From: Amycolatopsis eburnea
GTDB lineage: Bacteria > Actinomycetota > Actinomycetes > Mycobacteriales > Pseudonocardiaceae
Reading direction: 5' to 3'
NCBI RefSeq assembly: GCF_003937945.1
Contig: NZ_RSEC01000021.1
Location: 62,001 to 126,000 of the forward strand
Length of the DNA stretch: 64,000 nucleotides
Shown here: positions 49,294 to 57,133 of the stretch, in pieces
Layout of the letters: every line of letters starts with the position of its first letter
Numbering within the stretch: position 1 is the first letter of the stretch
Notes under the pieces: model-generated
The model's input: only the letters and a program-made list of their open reading frames with translations
Told to the model about the DNA's origin: nothing
Databases searched by the model: none
Translations under genes and position numbers: made by a program

Positions 49294-52200
49294 ATGAGCA
49301 GATCCCGCTTACCCGCTCGCGTCACGACGGCGTTCTTCGCCGTCGTGCTGGCGGCCGCGCTGGGGGCGCCGGTGGCGAGCGCGGCGGACGCTCCGCTCGC
49401 CGACGGCGTCGCACCGGCGAAGATCGACGACGCCCAGCTCCAGGGCAAGCTTTCCCCGCGCCTGGGCGCCGCGCAGGGCCGGGTCACCGCGTTCGTCGAG
49501 CTGGCCAAGAAGCCCGCCGTGGACGCCTTCACCGCCGCGCAGCCGCAGGGCAAGGACCAGGCCAAGCGCGCCGCCAAGGCCGCCAAGGCCGACACCGCCG
49601 CCGCGGTCGAGTCCGTCGTCGGCCAGCTGCGCGCGGGCAACGCCCAGCCGCAGGTCGTCACCCAGACCGCCAACGCGGTCCCCGGCGTGGTCGTCACCGC
49701 CGACGCCGCCAAGCTGCGCGAAGTCGCGAAGCGGGCGGACGTCGTCGCGGTCCGCACCGTCGTGCCGAAGACCCGCACCAACGCCAGCGCCGCGCAGCTG
49801 ACCAACACGCTCGCGGCGTGGCAGCAGACCGGCAAGTTCGGCGACGGCGTCCGCGTCGGCGTGATCGACGACGGCATCGACTACACCCACGCCGACTTCG
49901 GCGGCCCCGGCACGCAGGCCGCGTACAAGAGCGTCGACAGCACCAAGCCGACCCCGCTGTTCCCCAGCGCCAAGGTCGTCGGCGGCACGGACCTCGTCGG
50001 CGACGACTACGACGCCGCGACCGCGGGCAAGACCACCCCGAAGCCGGACCCGAACCCGCTCGCCTGCGGGGAGCACGGCACGCACGTCGCCGGCACCATC
50101 GGCGGCTTCGGCGTCACCGCCGACGGCAAGACCTTCAAGGGCGACTACAAGAAGCTGGACGCCAAGAAGGTCGACGCGATGCAGATCGGCCCGGGTACGG
50201 CGCCGAAGTCGCTCCTCTACGCCATCAAGGTGTTCGGCTGCGCGGGCTCGACCAACGTCACCTCGCAGGCGCTGGACTGGGCACTCGACCCGGACGGCGA
50301 CGGCGACTTCACCGACCACCTCGACGTCGTCAACCTCTCGCTGGGCTCCGACTTCGGCGCCCCGGACGACCCGGACTCGCTGTTCGTGCGCAAGCTAGCC
50401 GCGAACAACGTCCTCCCGGTGATCTCGGCGGGCAACGGCGGCGACATCAACGACATCGCCGGTTCGCCGGGCAACACCCCGGAGGCGCTCACCGTCGCCA
50501 GCACGCGCGACGCGGGCATCCTGCGCGACGCCGCGGAAGTCAAGGCGCCCTCGACCGCCGCGGGCCAGAAGACCGGGCAGTACAGCCAGAACTACACCGG
50601 TTACGACACCCTCGACCTGACCGCCCCGGTCGTCGCGCTCTCGGCGGCGAACGCGGCGGGCTGCGCGCCGTACTCCGCCGAGGACAAGGCGAAGGCGGCG
50701 GGCAAGTTCGTCTTCCTGGAGTGGGACGACAACGACTCGACCCGTGCCTGCGGTTCGGCGGCCCGGGCGAACAACGCCCAGGCGGCCGGGGCGAAGGGCG
50801 CGCTGCTGTCGTCCACTTTGGAGCACTTCAGCGCCGGCATCGCGGGCAACGCGGCGATCCCGATGTTCCAGTTCACCGGGTCCGCGACCAAGACGCTGCG
50901 CGCGGCGCTGACCGCGGGCACGCTGCAGGTCCGGCTCTACGGCACGGGTCGCGCGTCGATCCAGACCTCCGACAAGACCATCGTGGACACCCCGAGCTCG
51001 TTCACCTCGCGCGGCACCCGCGGCCCGGCCGTCAAGCCGGACGTCGCCGCACCGGGTGACACGATCACCTCGGCGTTCCGCGGCAGCGGAAACGGCCGGA
51101 CCGTGCTTTCGGGTACCTCGATGGCGGCCCCGCACACCGCGGGCATCACCGCGCTGGTCCGCCAGTCCCACCCGGACTGGTCGGTCGAGGAGGTCAAGGC
51201 GTCGGTCATCGACACCGCCGGCCACGACGTCTCCGACGGCGCCGGCCACACCTACGCGCCGCAGCGCGTCGGCAGCGGCCGCATCGACGCCAAGGCGGCG
51301 CTGGACAACCAGGTCCTCGCCTACGTCCAGGACGACCCGGGTGCGGTCAGCGTCAGCTTCGGCACGGTCGAGGCGTCCGGTCCGGTGACGCTGTCGAAGA
51401 CGATCAAGCTGGTCAACAAGGGCGTCACGCCCGCCGAGTACTCGGTGGCCTACCAGGCGGTCAACGCGCTGCCCGGCGTCGAGTACACAGTGGACAAGCA
51501 GACGGTGAAGCTGACCCCGCGCGGCACCGCCAAGGTCAAGGTGACGCTGAAGATCACCGACCCGAAGGCGCTGCGCAAGGTCATGGACCCGACCATGCAG
51601 GCCACCCAGGCCGGCCTGGCCCGGCAGTTCGTCGCCGACGCCTCCGGCCGCGTCGCCTTCACGCCGAAGAGCGGTGCCAAGGTGCCGCTGCGGGTTTCGG
51701 TCTACGCCGCGCCGAAGCCGGTGTCGACGATTTCGACGCCGCAGTCGGTGAAGTTCGGCGCGGACGCGACCCAGGCCGTGCTGAACCTGACCGGCAAGGG
51801 CGTCGACCAGGGGGCAGGCGCGCAGCGCTACCGCTCGCTGATCAGCGTCCTGGAACTGCAGGCGGAGTCCCCGCAGCTGCCCGAGTGCGACGCGGACGTC
51901 GTCACCGACTGCACGCTGAACAAGACGGCCAAGGGCGGCGACCTCCGCTACATCGGCGCGGCTTCCACCGCTCCGCTGGCGAAGGCGCAGGGCGAGCCGG
52001 AGAACGCGGTGCTCGCGTTCGGCCTCTCCACGTGGGGCGACTGGGCGAACATCGGCAGCAACACCTCGCCGTTCGTCGACATCGACACCACCGGGGACGG
52101 GCAGCCGGACTTCGAGACCTACGTGACCAAGGCGACGTCCACGGACGTGCTGCTGGCCGTCACGGTCGCGCTGACCGCGGGCTTCCCGACCGTCGACGTC

Positions 52201-52647
52201 CAGGCGGTCAACGGCCAGCTCGGCGACGTCGACACCAACGTGTTCGACACGAACGTGATCACGCTGCCGGTTTCGCTGGCCGCGCTGGGCATCGACGTGA
52301 ACGCCGACAGCCACCGCATTTCCTACACGGTGGGCACCAGCGGCTTCTACGTCGCGCCGGGCACGACGAACGGGCTGATCGACTACGCCGGCACGCCGCT
52401 TTCGTTCGACGCCCTCGCGCCGGGCTACTCGGTGCAGGGTGGCGGCGACGCCGCGCTGGGCTACGTCGCGAAGCCGGGCACGGCGCTGGTCGTCACCCGG
52501 AACGCGGCCTCGGCCGCGGCGGACAACGCGCTCGGGCTGCTCGCCATCGAGCACCACAACGCCGCGGGGAACCGGGCGAACGTGGTCAAGGTGGACGCGG
52601 CCCAGGGGGCGGGTGGCCGTCAGCCGATCGGGGCTGGTCGCCGCTAG
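49294..52647 (+). CDS. secreted S8 (subtilisin-like) serine peptidase with PA-domain insertion
   Basis: A 1117-residue exported protease. A signal peptide (residues 1 to about 30, ending PVASA) is followed by an inhibitor_I9-like propeptide to about 160. The catalytic triad is Asp192 (GVIDDGIDYTHADF), His261 (EHGTHVAGTIGG) and Ser609 (LSGTSMAAPHTAG), with the oxyanion Asn in VISAGNGG. The wide His-Ser gap holds a protease-associated (PA) domain at about 440-560. Fibronectin-III-like and unrecognised domains occupy the last 430 residues. ATG at 49294 begins a good signal peptide; an upstream in-frame codon at 49240 would spoil it. Probably a nutrient-scavenging exoenzyme. Confidence 0.92.
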   Translation: MSRSRLPARVTTAFFAVVLAAALGAPVASAADAPLADGVAPAKIDDAQLQGKLSPRLGAAQGRVTAFVELAKKPAVDAFTAAQPQGKDQAKRAAKAAKADTAAAVESVVGQLRAGNAQPQVVTQTANAVPGVVVTADAAKLREVAKRADVVAVRTVVPKTRTNASAAQLTNTLAAWQQTGKFGDGVRVGVIDDGIDYTHADFGGPGTQAAYKSVDSTKPTPLFPSAKVVGGTDLVGDDYDAATAGKTTPKPDPNPLACGEHGTHVAGTIGGFGVTADGKTFKGDYKKLDAKKVDAMQIGPGTAPKSLLYAIKVFGCAGSTNVTSQALDWALDPDGDGDFTDHLDVVNLSLGSDFGAPDDPDSLFVRKLAANNVLPVISAGNGGDINDIAGSPGNTPEALTVASTRDAGILRDAAEVKAPSTAAGQKTGQYSQNYTGYDTLDLTAPVVALSAANAAGCAPYSAEDKAKAAGKFVFLEWDDNDSTRACGSAARANNAQAAGAKGALLSSTLEHFSAGIAGNAAIPMFQFTGSATKTLRAALTAGTLQVRLYGTGRASIQTSDKTIVDTPSSFTSRGTRGPAVKPDVAAPGDTITSAFRGSGNGRTVLSGTSMAAPHTAGITALVRQSHPDWSVEEVKASVIDTAGHDVSDGAGHTYAPQRVGSGRIDAKAALDNQVLAYVQDDPGAVSVSFGTVEASGPVTLSKTIKLVNKGVTPAEYSVAYQAVNALPGVEYTVDKQTVKLTPRGTAKVKVTLKITDPKALRKVMDPTMQATQAGLARQFVADASGRVAFTPKSGAKVPLRVSVYAAPKPVSTISTPQSVKFGADATQAVLNLTGKGVDQGAGAQRYRSLISVLELQAESPQLPECDADVVTDCTLNKTAKGGDLRYIGAASTAPLAKAQGEPENAVLAFGLSTWGDWANIGSNTSPFVDIDTTGDGQPDFETYVTKATSTDVLLAVTVALTAGFPTVDVQAVNGQLGDVDTNVFDTNVITLPVSLAALGIDVNADSHRISYTVGTSGFYVAPGTTNGLIDYAGTPLSFDALAPGYSVQGGGDAALGYVAKPGTALVVTRNAASAAADNALGLLAIEHHNAAGNRANVVKVDAAQGAGGRQPIGAGRR

Positions 52648-52674
52648 TCCGTGGCAAGATCGATCTGTGCAGGA

Positions 52675-52716
52675 ACAGGGGCGTCTCCGGCGGGTTCCCG
52701 CCGGGGGCGTCCCTGT
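52675..52716 (+). terminator. probable subtilase terminator
   Basis: An imperfect long inverted repeat centred on GGCGGGTTCCCGCC, 27 bp after the subtilase stop. No T-run. Downstream, up to leuB, lies only the direct repeat CTACGGCCG (twice, near 52778 and 52792). Confidence 0.5.
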
Positions 52717-52876
52717 CCGTATTCACCCGATTGGGTGTCTCACCCTGCGGGAGGATGCGGCATAAGGGTGGTGCGGCTACGGCCGTTTGTCTACGGCCGG
52801 TAACCTTCCGGCTGCTGGCGTTTTGTTGCGGTGGGCCATCGGTGCGGCCGGTGGTCCGGTCGACGGAGGTGTGTGG

Positions 52877-53917
52877 ATGCGGCTCGCGGTGATCCCAGGA
52901 GACGGGATCGGGCCCGAGGTGGTCTCCGAGGCGCTGAAGGTGCTCGGCGAGGTAGTACCGACGGCGGAGATCACGAACTACGACCTCGGCGCGGCGCGAT
53001 GGCACTCGACCGGTGAGCTGCTCCCGGAGTCGGTCCTCGGCGAGCTCCGCCAGCACGACGCGATCCTGCTGGGCGCGGTCGGCGACCCGACGGTGCCGAG
53101 CGGCATCCTCGAGCGCGGCCTGCTGCTGCGCCTGCGGTTCGAGATGGACCACCACGTCAACCTGCGCCCGGCGCGGCTGTACCCGGGCGTCCGTGGCCCG
53201 CTGGCCGACGCGGGCGACGTCGACATGGTGGTCGTGCGCGAAGGCACCGAAGGCCCGTACGCGGGAACCGGTGGCCTGCTGCGCAAGGACACCGAGCACG
53301 AGATCGCGACGGAGGTCAGCGTCAACACGGCGTTCGGCATCCGCCGCGTGGTCGCGGACGCGTTCAACCGCGCCGAGGCCCGGCCGCGCAAGCACCTGAC
53401 GCTGGTGCACAAGACCAACGTGCTCGAGTACGCGGGCTCGCTGTGGTCGCGCATCGTCGAAGAGGTCTCGCTGGAGCACCCGGAGGTGACGGTCGCGTAC
53501 TCCCACGTGGACGCGGCGACCATCCACCTGGTGACCGACCCGTCCCGGTTCGACGTGATCGTGACGGACAACCTGTTCGGCGACATCATCACGGACCTGG
53601 CGGCCGCGGTGACCGGCGGCATCGGTCTGGCGGCGAGCGGCAACCTGGACATCACGCGCCGGAACCCGAGCATGTTCGAGCCGGTGCACGGGTCGGCGCC
53701 GGACATCGCGGGGCAGGGTCTGGCGGACCCGACCGCCGCGGTGCTGTCGGTTTCGCTGCTGCTGGACCACCTGGGGCAGAAGGAGGCGGCTCGGCGGATC
53801 GAGGCTTCGGTGGCGTTCGATCTGGCTACTCGGGACCAGTCTTCGCCGGGGGCGACGCAGGCGATCGGGGATCGGCTGGCGGCGCTGGTGTCGTCGAATG
53901 TGCGGACGGCGGGCTGA
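52877..53917 (+). CDS. leuB: 3-isopropylmalate dehydrogenase
   Basis: A 346-residue actinobacterial-type LeuB that oxidatively decarboxylates 3-isopropylmalate in leucine synthesis. It begins [16 protein letters not shown]; substrate-binding residues are in [20 protein letters not shown], and catalytic residues in [10 protein letters not shown] and the metal-binding [27 protein letters not shown] is the NAD site. ATG at 52877 with ggagg 7 nt upstream; an earlier ATG at 52787 would add an unlikely tail. Monocistronic, with its own terminator. Confidence 0.96.
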   Translation: MRLAVIPGDGIGPEVVSEALKVLGEVVPTAEITNYDLGAARWHSTGELLPESVLGELRQHDAILLGAVGDPTVPSGILERGLLLRLRFEMDHHVNLRPARLYPGVRGPLADAGDVDMVVVREGTEGPYAGTGGLLRKDTEHEIATEVSVNTAFGIRRVVADAFNRAEARPRKHLTLVHKTNVLEYAGSLWSRIVEEVSLEHPEVTVAYSHVDAATIHLVTDPSRFDVIVTDNLFGDIITDLAAAVTGGIGLAASGNLDITRRNPSMFEPVHGSAPDIAGQGLADPTAAVLSVSLLLDHLGQKEAARRIEASVAFDLATRDQSSPGATQAIGDRLAALVSSNVRTAG

Positions 53918-53934
53918 GTTCTTTCGTTCGGGAG

Positions 53935-53966
53935 AGCCCCGCGCCTTTCGTGGCGCGGGGCTTTTT
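53935..53966 (+). terminator. leuB intrinsic terminator
   Basis: Perfect 11-bp stem AGCCCCGCGCC (53935-53945) with 53952-53962, 6-nt loop, followed by a run of five T. Clear rho-independent terminator. Confidence 0.9.
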
Positions 53967-54099
53967 CGTGCCGGGGGTGGCTTTGGCTCGGCCGGCGTTG
54001 TCTCATTCACCTCATCCGGCGCTGGGGTCCCGGCGAAGTCGCGCCGGCGAGCGGGTGACCGGCCGCAGGCTGGCCGCGTGGCCTGCCCGGGGTCGCGCG

Positions 54100-54158
54100 G
54101 ATGTCATGAAAGGGTCGTTCACCTCGCCAGACGACATGAACGACCCTTTCATGACATC
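54100..54158. repeat. 59-bp element with perfect 22-bp inverted repeats
   Basis: Arms 54100-54121 and 54137-54158 are exact complements around a 15-bp centre; the core reads GTCATGAAAGGGTCGTTCA. It lies in the leuB-cimA gap far from either start and has no T-run, so it is not an obvious terminator or operator. It looks like a member of a dispersed palindromic family. Confidence 0.65.
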
Positions 54159-54210
54159 GCGGCTGGGCGGATCGGCCGTGCTGCCCGACTTTGCCGGTGC
54201 CCTGCCGCTC

Positions 54211-54239
54211 GACGACATGAATGAGTCATTCAAGACGTC
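54211..54239. repeat. 29-bp palindrome related to the neighbouring element
   Basis: Centred on G54225, with 14-bp arms that match in 12 positions; the core TGAATGAGTCATTCA is perfect. Like the 54100-54158 element it contains GACGACATGAA, hinting at a shared family. Confidence 0.55.
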
Positions 54240-54434
54240 TGCGGAAGCTCTGGCGGGCCCTGCCCGGCGAGTTGCCCACAGGTCCGCCGTGATGTGGACA
54301 AACCGGCGCCCAGACCGCTTCCCGGCCGGTTCTGTCGGCAGCCGCCGATAGACTGGACCGGGGTCAGCCCCCAGGGACGGGCGGGGCTTGCTCTGTGGGG
54401 GTGTTCCCGGATCGTGGGAGCTTGACCCAGCTTG

Positions 54435-54464
54435 TGGACTTCCGCCGAATCCTTGTGGCATGAT
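54435..54464 (+). promoter_or_regulatory. cimA: cimA leader promoter
   Basis: -35 TGGACT (54435-54440), 18-bp spacer, -10 CATGAT (54459-54464). The predicted start falls at the leader GTG (54471). Matches to consensus are moderate; the geometry equals that of the ilvB promoter. Confidence 0.55.
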
Positions 54465-54470
54465 GCGACC

Positions 54471-54515
54471 GTGACCAGCTTCGCGATCATTATCGCCGAG
54501 CGCGCCGGACGGTAG
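54471..54515 (+). CDS. cimA leader peptide with Ile-Ile-Ile (attenuation)
   Basis: A 14-codon frame, MTSFAIIIAERAGR, that starts 6 nt after the -10 box, so probably leaderless, and stops at TAG 81 bp before cimA. Three consecutive isoleucine codons (ATC ATT ATC, the middle one rare here) sit just ahead of the left arm of a hairpin. In a ribosome-mediated attenuator this would sense charged tRNA-Ile, the end product of the pathway CimA opens. No other sense for such a short Ile run is apparent. Confidence 0.75.
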   Translation: MTSFAIIIAERAGR

Positions 54516-54569
54516 CTCCACAAGAGCACCCGGCGCGCAACCTCTCGCACCCCTGCGGGAGGTTTTTTT
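54500..54569 (+). promoter_or_regulatory. cimA attenuator (pause hairpin and terminator)
   Basis: Hairpin 1 pairs GCGCGCCGG (54500-54508, within the last leader codons) with its exact complement (54530-54538). Right next to it, a terminator pairs 54539-54549 with 54554-54564 (11 bp, one G-T pair, CCCC loop), followed by TTTTTTT (54563-54569). A ribosome stalled on the Ile codons would cover the left arm of hairpin 1. The competing antiterminator was not identified by eye and needs folding. Confidence 0.7.
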
Positions 54570-54596
54570 GTTGCCTCGAAACGCTAGGAGAAGACC

Positions 54597-56285
54597 GTGA
54601 CCCGCCAGGAGCCCGCCGATACGCCGCTGGGCGACGCCTTCCATCTCTATGACACCACGCTTCGCGACGGTGCCCAGCGGGAAGGCATCACCTACTCGGT
54701 CCAGGACAAGCTCGCCGTCGCGCGGTTGCTGGACGAGCTGGGCGTCGGGTTCATCGAGGGTGGCTGGCCCGGTGCGCTCCCCAAGGACACGGAGTTCTTC
54801 GCCCGGGCGGCGAAGGGCGAGCTCAAGCTGAACCACGCCGCCCTCGTCGCGTTCGGGGCCACGCGCAAGGCCGGCACCACCGCCGACGCCGATCCGCAGG
54901 TGCGGGCGCTGCTCGACAGTGAAGCGCCGGTCGTCACCCTCGTGGCGAAGTCCGATCTGCGGCACATCGAGCGCGCGCTCCGCGTCGACGTCGACGAAGC
55001 CTGCGCCATGGTCAAGGACACCGTCGAATTCCTGACCAAAGAAGGACGGCGAGTGTTCCTCGACGCCGAGCACTTCTTCGACGGCTACGCGTTTTCGCCC
55101 GAGACCTCGCTCAGGGTCCTCGACGCCGCCGCCCACGCGGGTGCCGACGTCCTCGTCCTGTGCGACACCAACGGCGGCCAGCTCCCGCTGGGCCTCGCCG
55201 AGACCGTGCGGACCATCAAGGAAAAGACCGGATTCCGCCTCGGGATCCACTGTCAGGACGACACTTCCTGCGCCGTGGCGAACTCCGTCGCCGCGGTGCA
55301 GGCCGGCGTGACGCACGTCCAGTGCACCGCCAACGGTTACGGGGAGCGGGCCGGCAACGCCGACCTCTTCGCCGTGACGGGGAACCTCGTGACCAAGCTC
55401 GGCATGGACGTCCTCCCGACCGGAGGAGCGGCCGAGCTGACCCGGGTCTCCCATGCCCTTGCCGAAATCGCGAACATCGCCCCCTACACCCACCAGGCTT
55501 ACGTAGGGGCGTCGGCCTTTGCCCACAAGGCAGGGCTGCACGCGAGCGCGATCAAGGTGGATCCGTTGCTGTACAACCACATCGATCCGTCTTCCGTCGG
55601 CAACGACATGCGGGTGCTGGTCACCGAGATGGCCGGCAGGGCCAGCCTCGAGCTCAAGGGACGTGAGCTCGGGGTCGACCTTGCCGGCCGGCCCGAAGCG
55701 CTGACGAGCGCCATCACCAAGGTCAAGCGCCTCGAATCCGAAGGCTGGTCCTTCGAGGCCGCCGACGCCTCCCTGGAACTGCTGCTGCGCCAGGAAGCCG
55801 ACGTGCCCGCCGAGGCGCCGTTCGAACTCGAGTCCTACCGGGTGGTCCTCGACCACCGCGCCGACGCCGAGGTCGTGTCGGAAGCGACGGTCAAGGTGCA
55901 CGTCGGCGGGCAGCGCGTGATCGCCACCGCCGAGGGCATCGGCCCGGTGCACGCGCTCGACGCCGCCCTGCGGAAGGCGCTGTCGCCGCACCTGTCCTGG
56001 TTGGACAGTGTGGAGCTGGCCGACTACAAGGTCCGCATCCTCCAGGGCCACCCGGGCACCGACGCCGTCACGCGCGTGCTGGTCGAGAGCACCGACGGCG
56101 AACGCGAGTGGACCACGGTCGGCGTGCACGGCAACATCGTCGAGGCCAGCTGGCTCGCCCTGTGCGACGCGCTGGTCCACAAGAGCAGCACCGTGGCCCC
56201 GGTCACTGTGACATCCGGGCCTTCGGCCCGGGCCGGGGGCTCCGCCACCCGGAACCCCCGAAAGCCATCGGCCGAGCGGACGTAG
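54597..56285 (+). CDS. cimA: (R)-citramalate synthase
   Basis: A 562-residue member of the 2-isopropylmalate/citramalate synthase family, TIGR00977 type, which joins pyruvate and acetyl-CoA to citramalate and so feeds 2-ketobutyrate to isoleucine without threonine. HLYDTTLRDGAQREGITYS holds the catalytic Arg and metal Asp; GIHCQDDTSCAVANS supplies the two-His metal region in part, and TANGYGERAGNADL the family glycine loop. A C-terminal LeuA dimer (allosteric) domain covers about 405-535. GTG start with aggag 6 nt upstream. Controlled by the Ile-leader attenuator. Confidence 0.93.
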   Translation: MTRQEPADTPLGDAFHLYDTTLRDGAQREGITYSVQDKLAVARLLDELGVGFIEGGWPGALPKDTEFFARAAKGELKLNHAALVAFGATRKAGTTADADPQVRALLDSEAPVVTLVAKSDLRHIERALRVDVDEACAMVKDTVEFLTKEGRRVFLDAEHFFDGYAFSPETSLRVLDAAAHAGADVLVLCDTNGGQLPLGLAETVRTIKEKTGFRLGIHCQDDTSCAVANSVAAVQAGVTHVQCTANGYGERAGNADLFAVTGNLVTKLGMDVLPTGGAAELTRVSHALAEIANIAPYTHQAYVGASAFAHKAGLHASAIKVDPLLYNHIDPSSVGNDMRVLVTEMAGRASLELKGRELGVDLAGRPEALTSAITKVKRLESEGWSFEAADASLELLLRQEADVPAEAPFELESYRVVLDHRADAEVVSEATVKVHVGGQRVIATAEGIGPVHALDAALRKALSPHLSWLDSVELADYKVRILQGHPGTDAVTRVLVESTDGEREWTTVGVHGNIVEASWLALCDALVHKSSTVAPVTVTSGPSARAGGSATRNPRKPSAERT

Positions 56286-56294
56286 ACTGACGCC

Positions 56295-57065
56295 GTGCGC
56301 CTAGCCCGTATTGCTCATCCCGGTGGTGTCGCGTTCGCTTCGGTCGAAGGGGACGGTGACGACGCCCAGGTCCTGGAAATCGCCGAGCACCCGTTCGGCA
56401 ACCCCAACTTCACCGGCAAGCGGTGGCCGCTGGCCGACGTCCGGCTGCTCGCGCCGATCCTGCCGTCGAAGGTGATCGCCGTCGGCCGGAACTACGCCAA
56501 GCACGCGGCCGAGTTCGGCAACGAGGTGCCCAGCGCCCCGATGCTGTTCCTCAAGCCGTCCACCACGGTCGTCGGCCCCAACGCGCCGATCCGCCGTCCC
56601 TCGGACGTGGGCCGCGTCGACTTCGAGGGCGAGCTGGCCATCGTCATCGGGCAGCCGGTGAAGAACGTGCCGGCCGCGCGCGCCGCGAGCGCGATCCTCG
56701 GCTACACGATCGCCAACGACGTCAGCGCGCGCGACCTGCAGAAGTCCGACGGCCAGTGGGGCCGCGCGAAGGGCTTCGACACGTTCTGCCCGCTCGGCCC
56801 GTGGATCGAGACGTCGCTCGACGCGTCCGACCTGTCCCTGAAGGCGGAGGTCGACGGCGAGCTGAAGCAGGACGGCCGCACGTCCGACCTGGTCCACAAG
56901 ATCCCCGAGCTGGTCGAGTTCGTCTCCGGCGTGATGACGCTCCTGCCCGGCGACGTCATCCTGACCGGCACGCCCGAGGGCGTCGGCCCGATCGAGGGCG
57001 GTCAGAGCGTCTCGATCACCATCGAAGGCATCGGCACCCTGACCAACCCGGTCGAGAACGTCTAG
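56295..57065 (+). CDS. fumarylacetoacetate hydrolase family protein (Rv2993c-like)
   Basis: A 256-residue FAH-fold hydrolase/decarboxylase. Marks are VIAVGRNYAKHAAEFGN, the metal-binding glutamates in VDFEGELAIVIG, ANDVSARDLQ, and GDVILTGTPEGVGP. Relatives include 2-hydroxyhepta-2,4-diene-1,7-dioate isomerase and acylpyruvase; no cluster of aromatic degradation is present, so the substrate is open. GTG start, 9 bp after cimA; the cimA stop overlaps a TAGACT box 6 bp before the start, so a separate leaderless mRNA is possible. The place matches Rv2993c. Confidence 0.88.
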   Translation: MRLARIAHPGGVAFASVEGDGDDAQVLEIAEHPFGNPNFTGKRWPLADVRLLAPILPSKVIAVGRNYAKHAAEFGNEVPSAPMLFLKPSTTVVGPNAPIRRPSDVGRVDFEGELAIVIGQPVKNVPAARAASAILGYTIANDVSARDLQKSDGQWGRAKGFDTFCPLGPWIETSLDASDLSLKAEVDGELKQDGRTSDLVHKIPELVEFVSGVMTLLPGDVILTGTPEGVGPIEGGQSVSITIEGIGTLTNPVENV

Positions 57066-57071
57066 ACCTCG

Positions 57072-57126
57072 TGCCGTTAAGGCCACCTTACCGGCGTCAG
57101 ACGCCCGTAAGGTGGCCTTAACGGCA
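57072..57126. terminator. bidirectional terminator, long inverted repeat
   Basis: Perfect 19-20-bp arms (from 57072-57091 and 57107-57126) between the convergent FAH and monooxygenase genes; core GTTAAGGCCACCTTACCGG. The same design and partly the same letters as the ilvC terminator at 42492-42542. Confidence 0.8.
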
Positions 57127-57133
57127 TCCGGAC

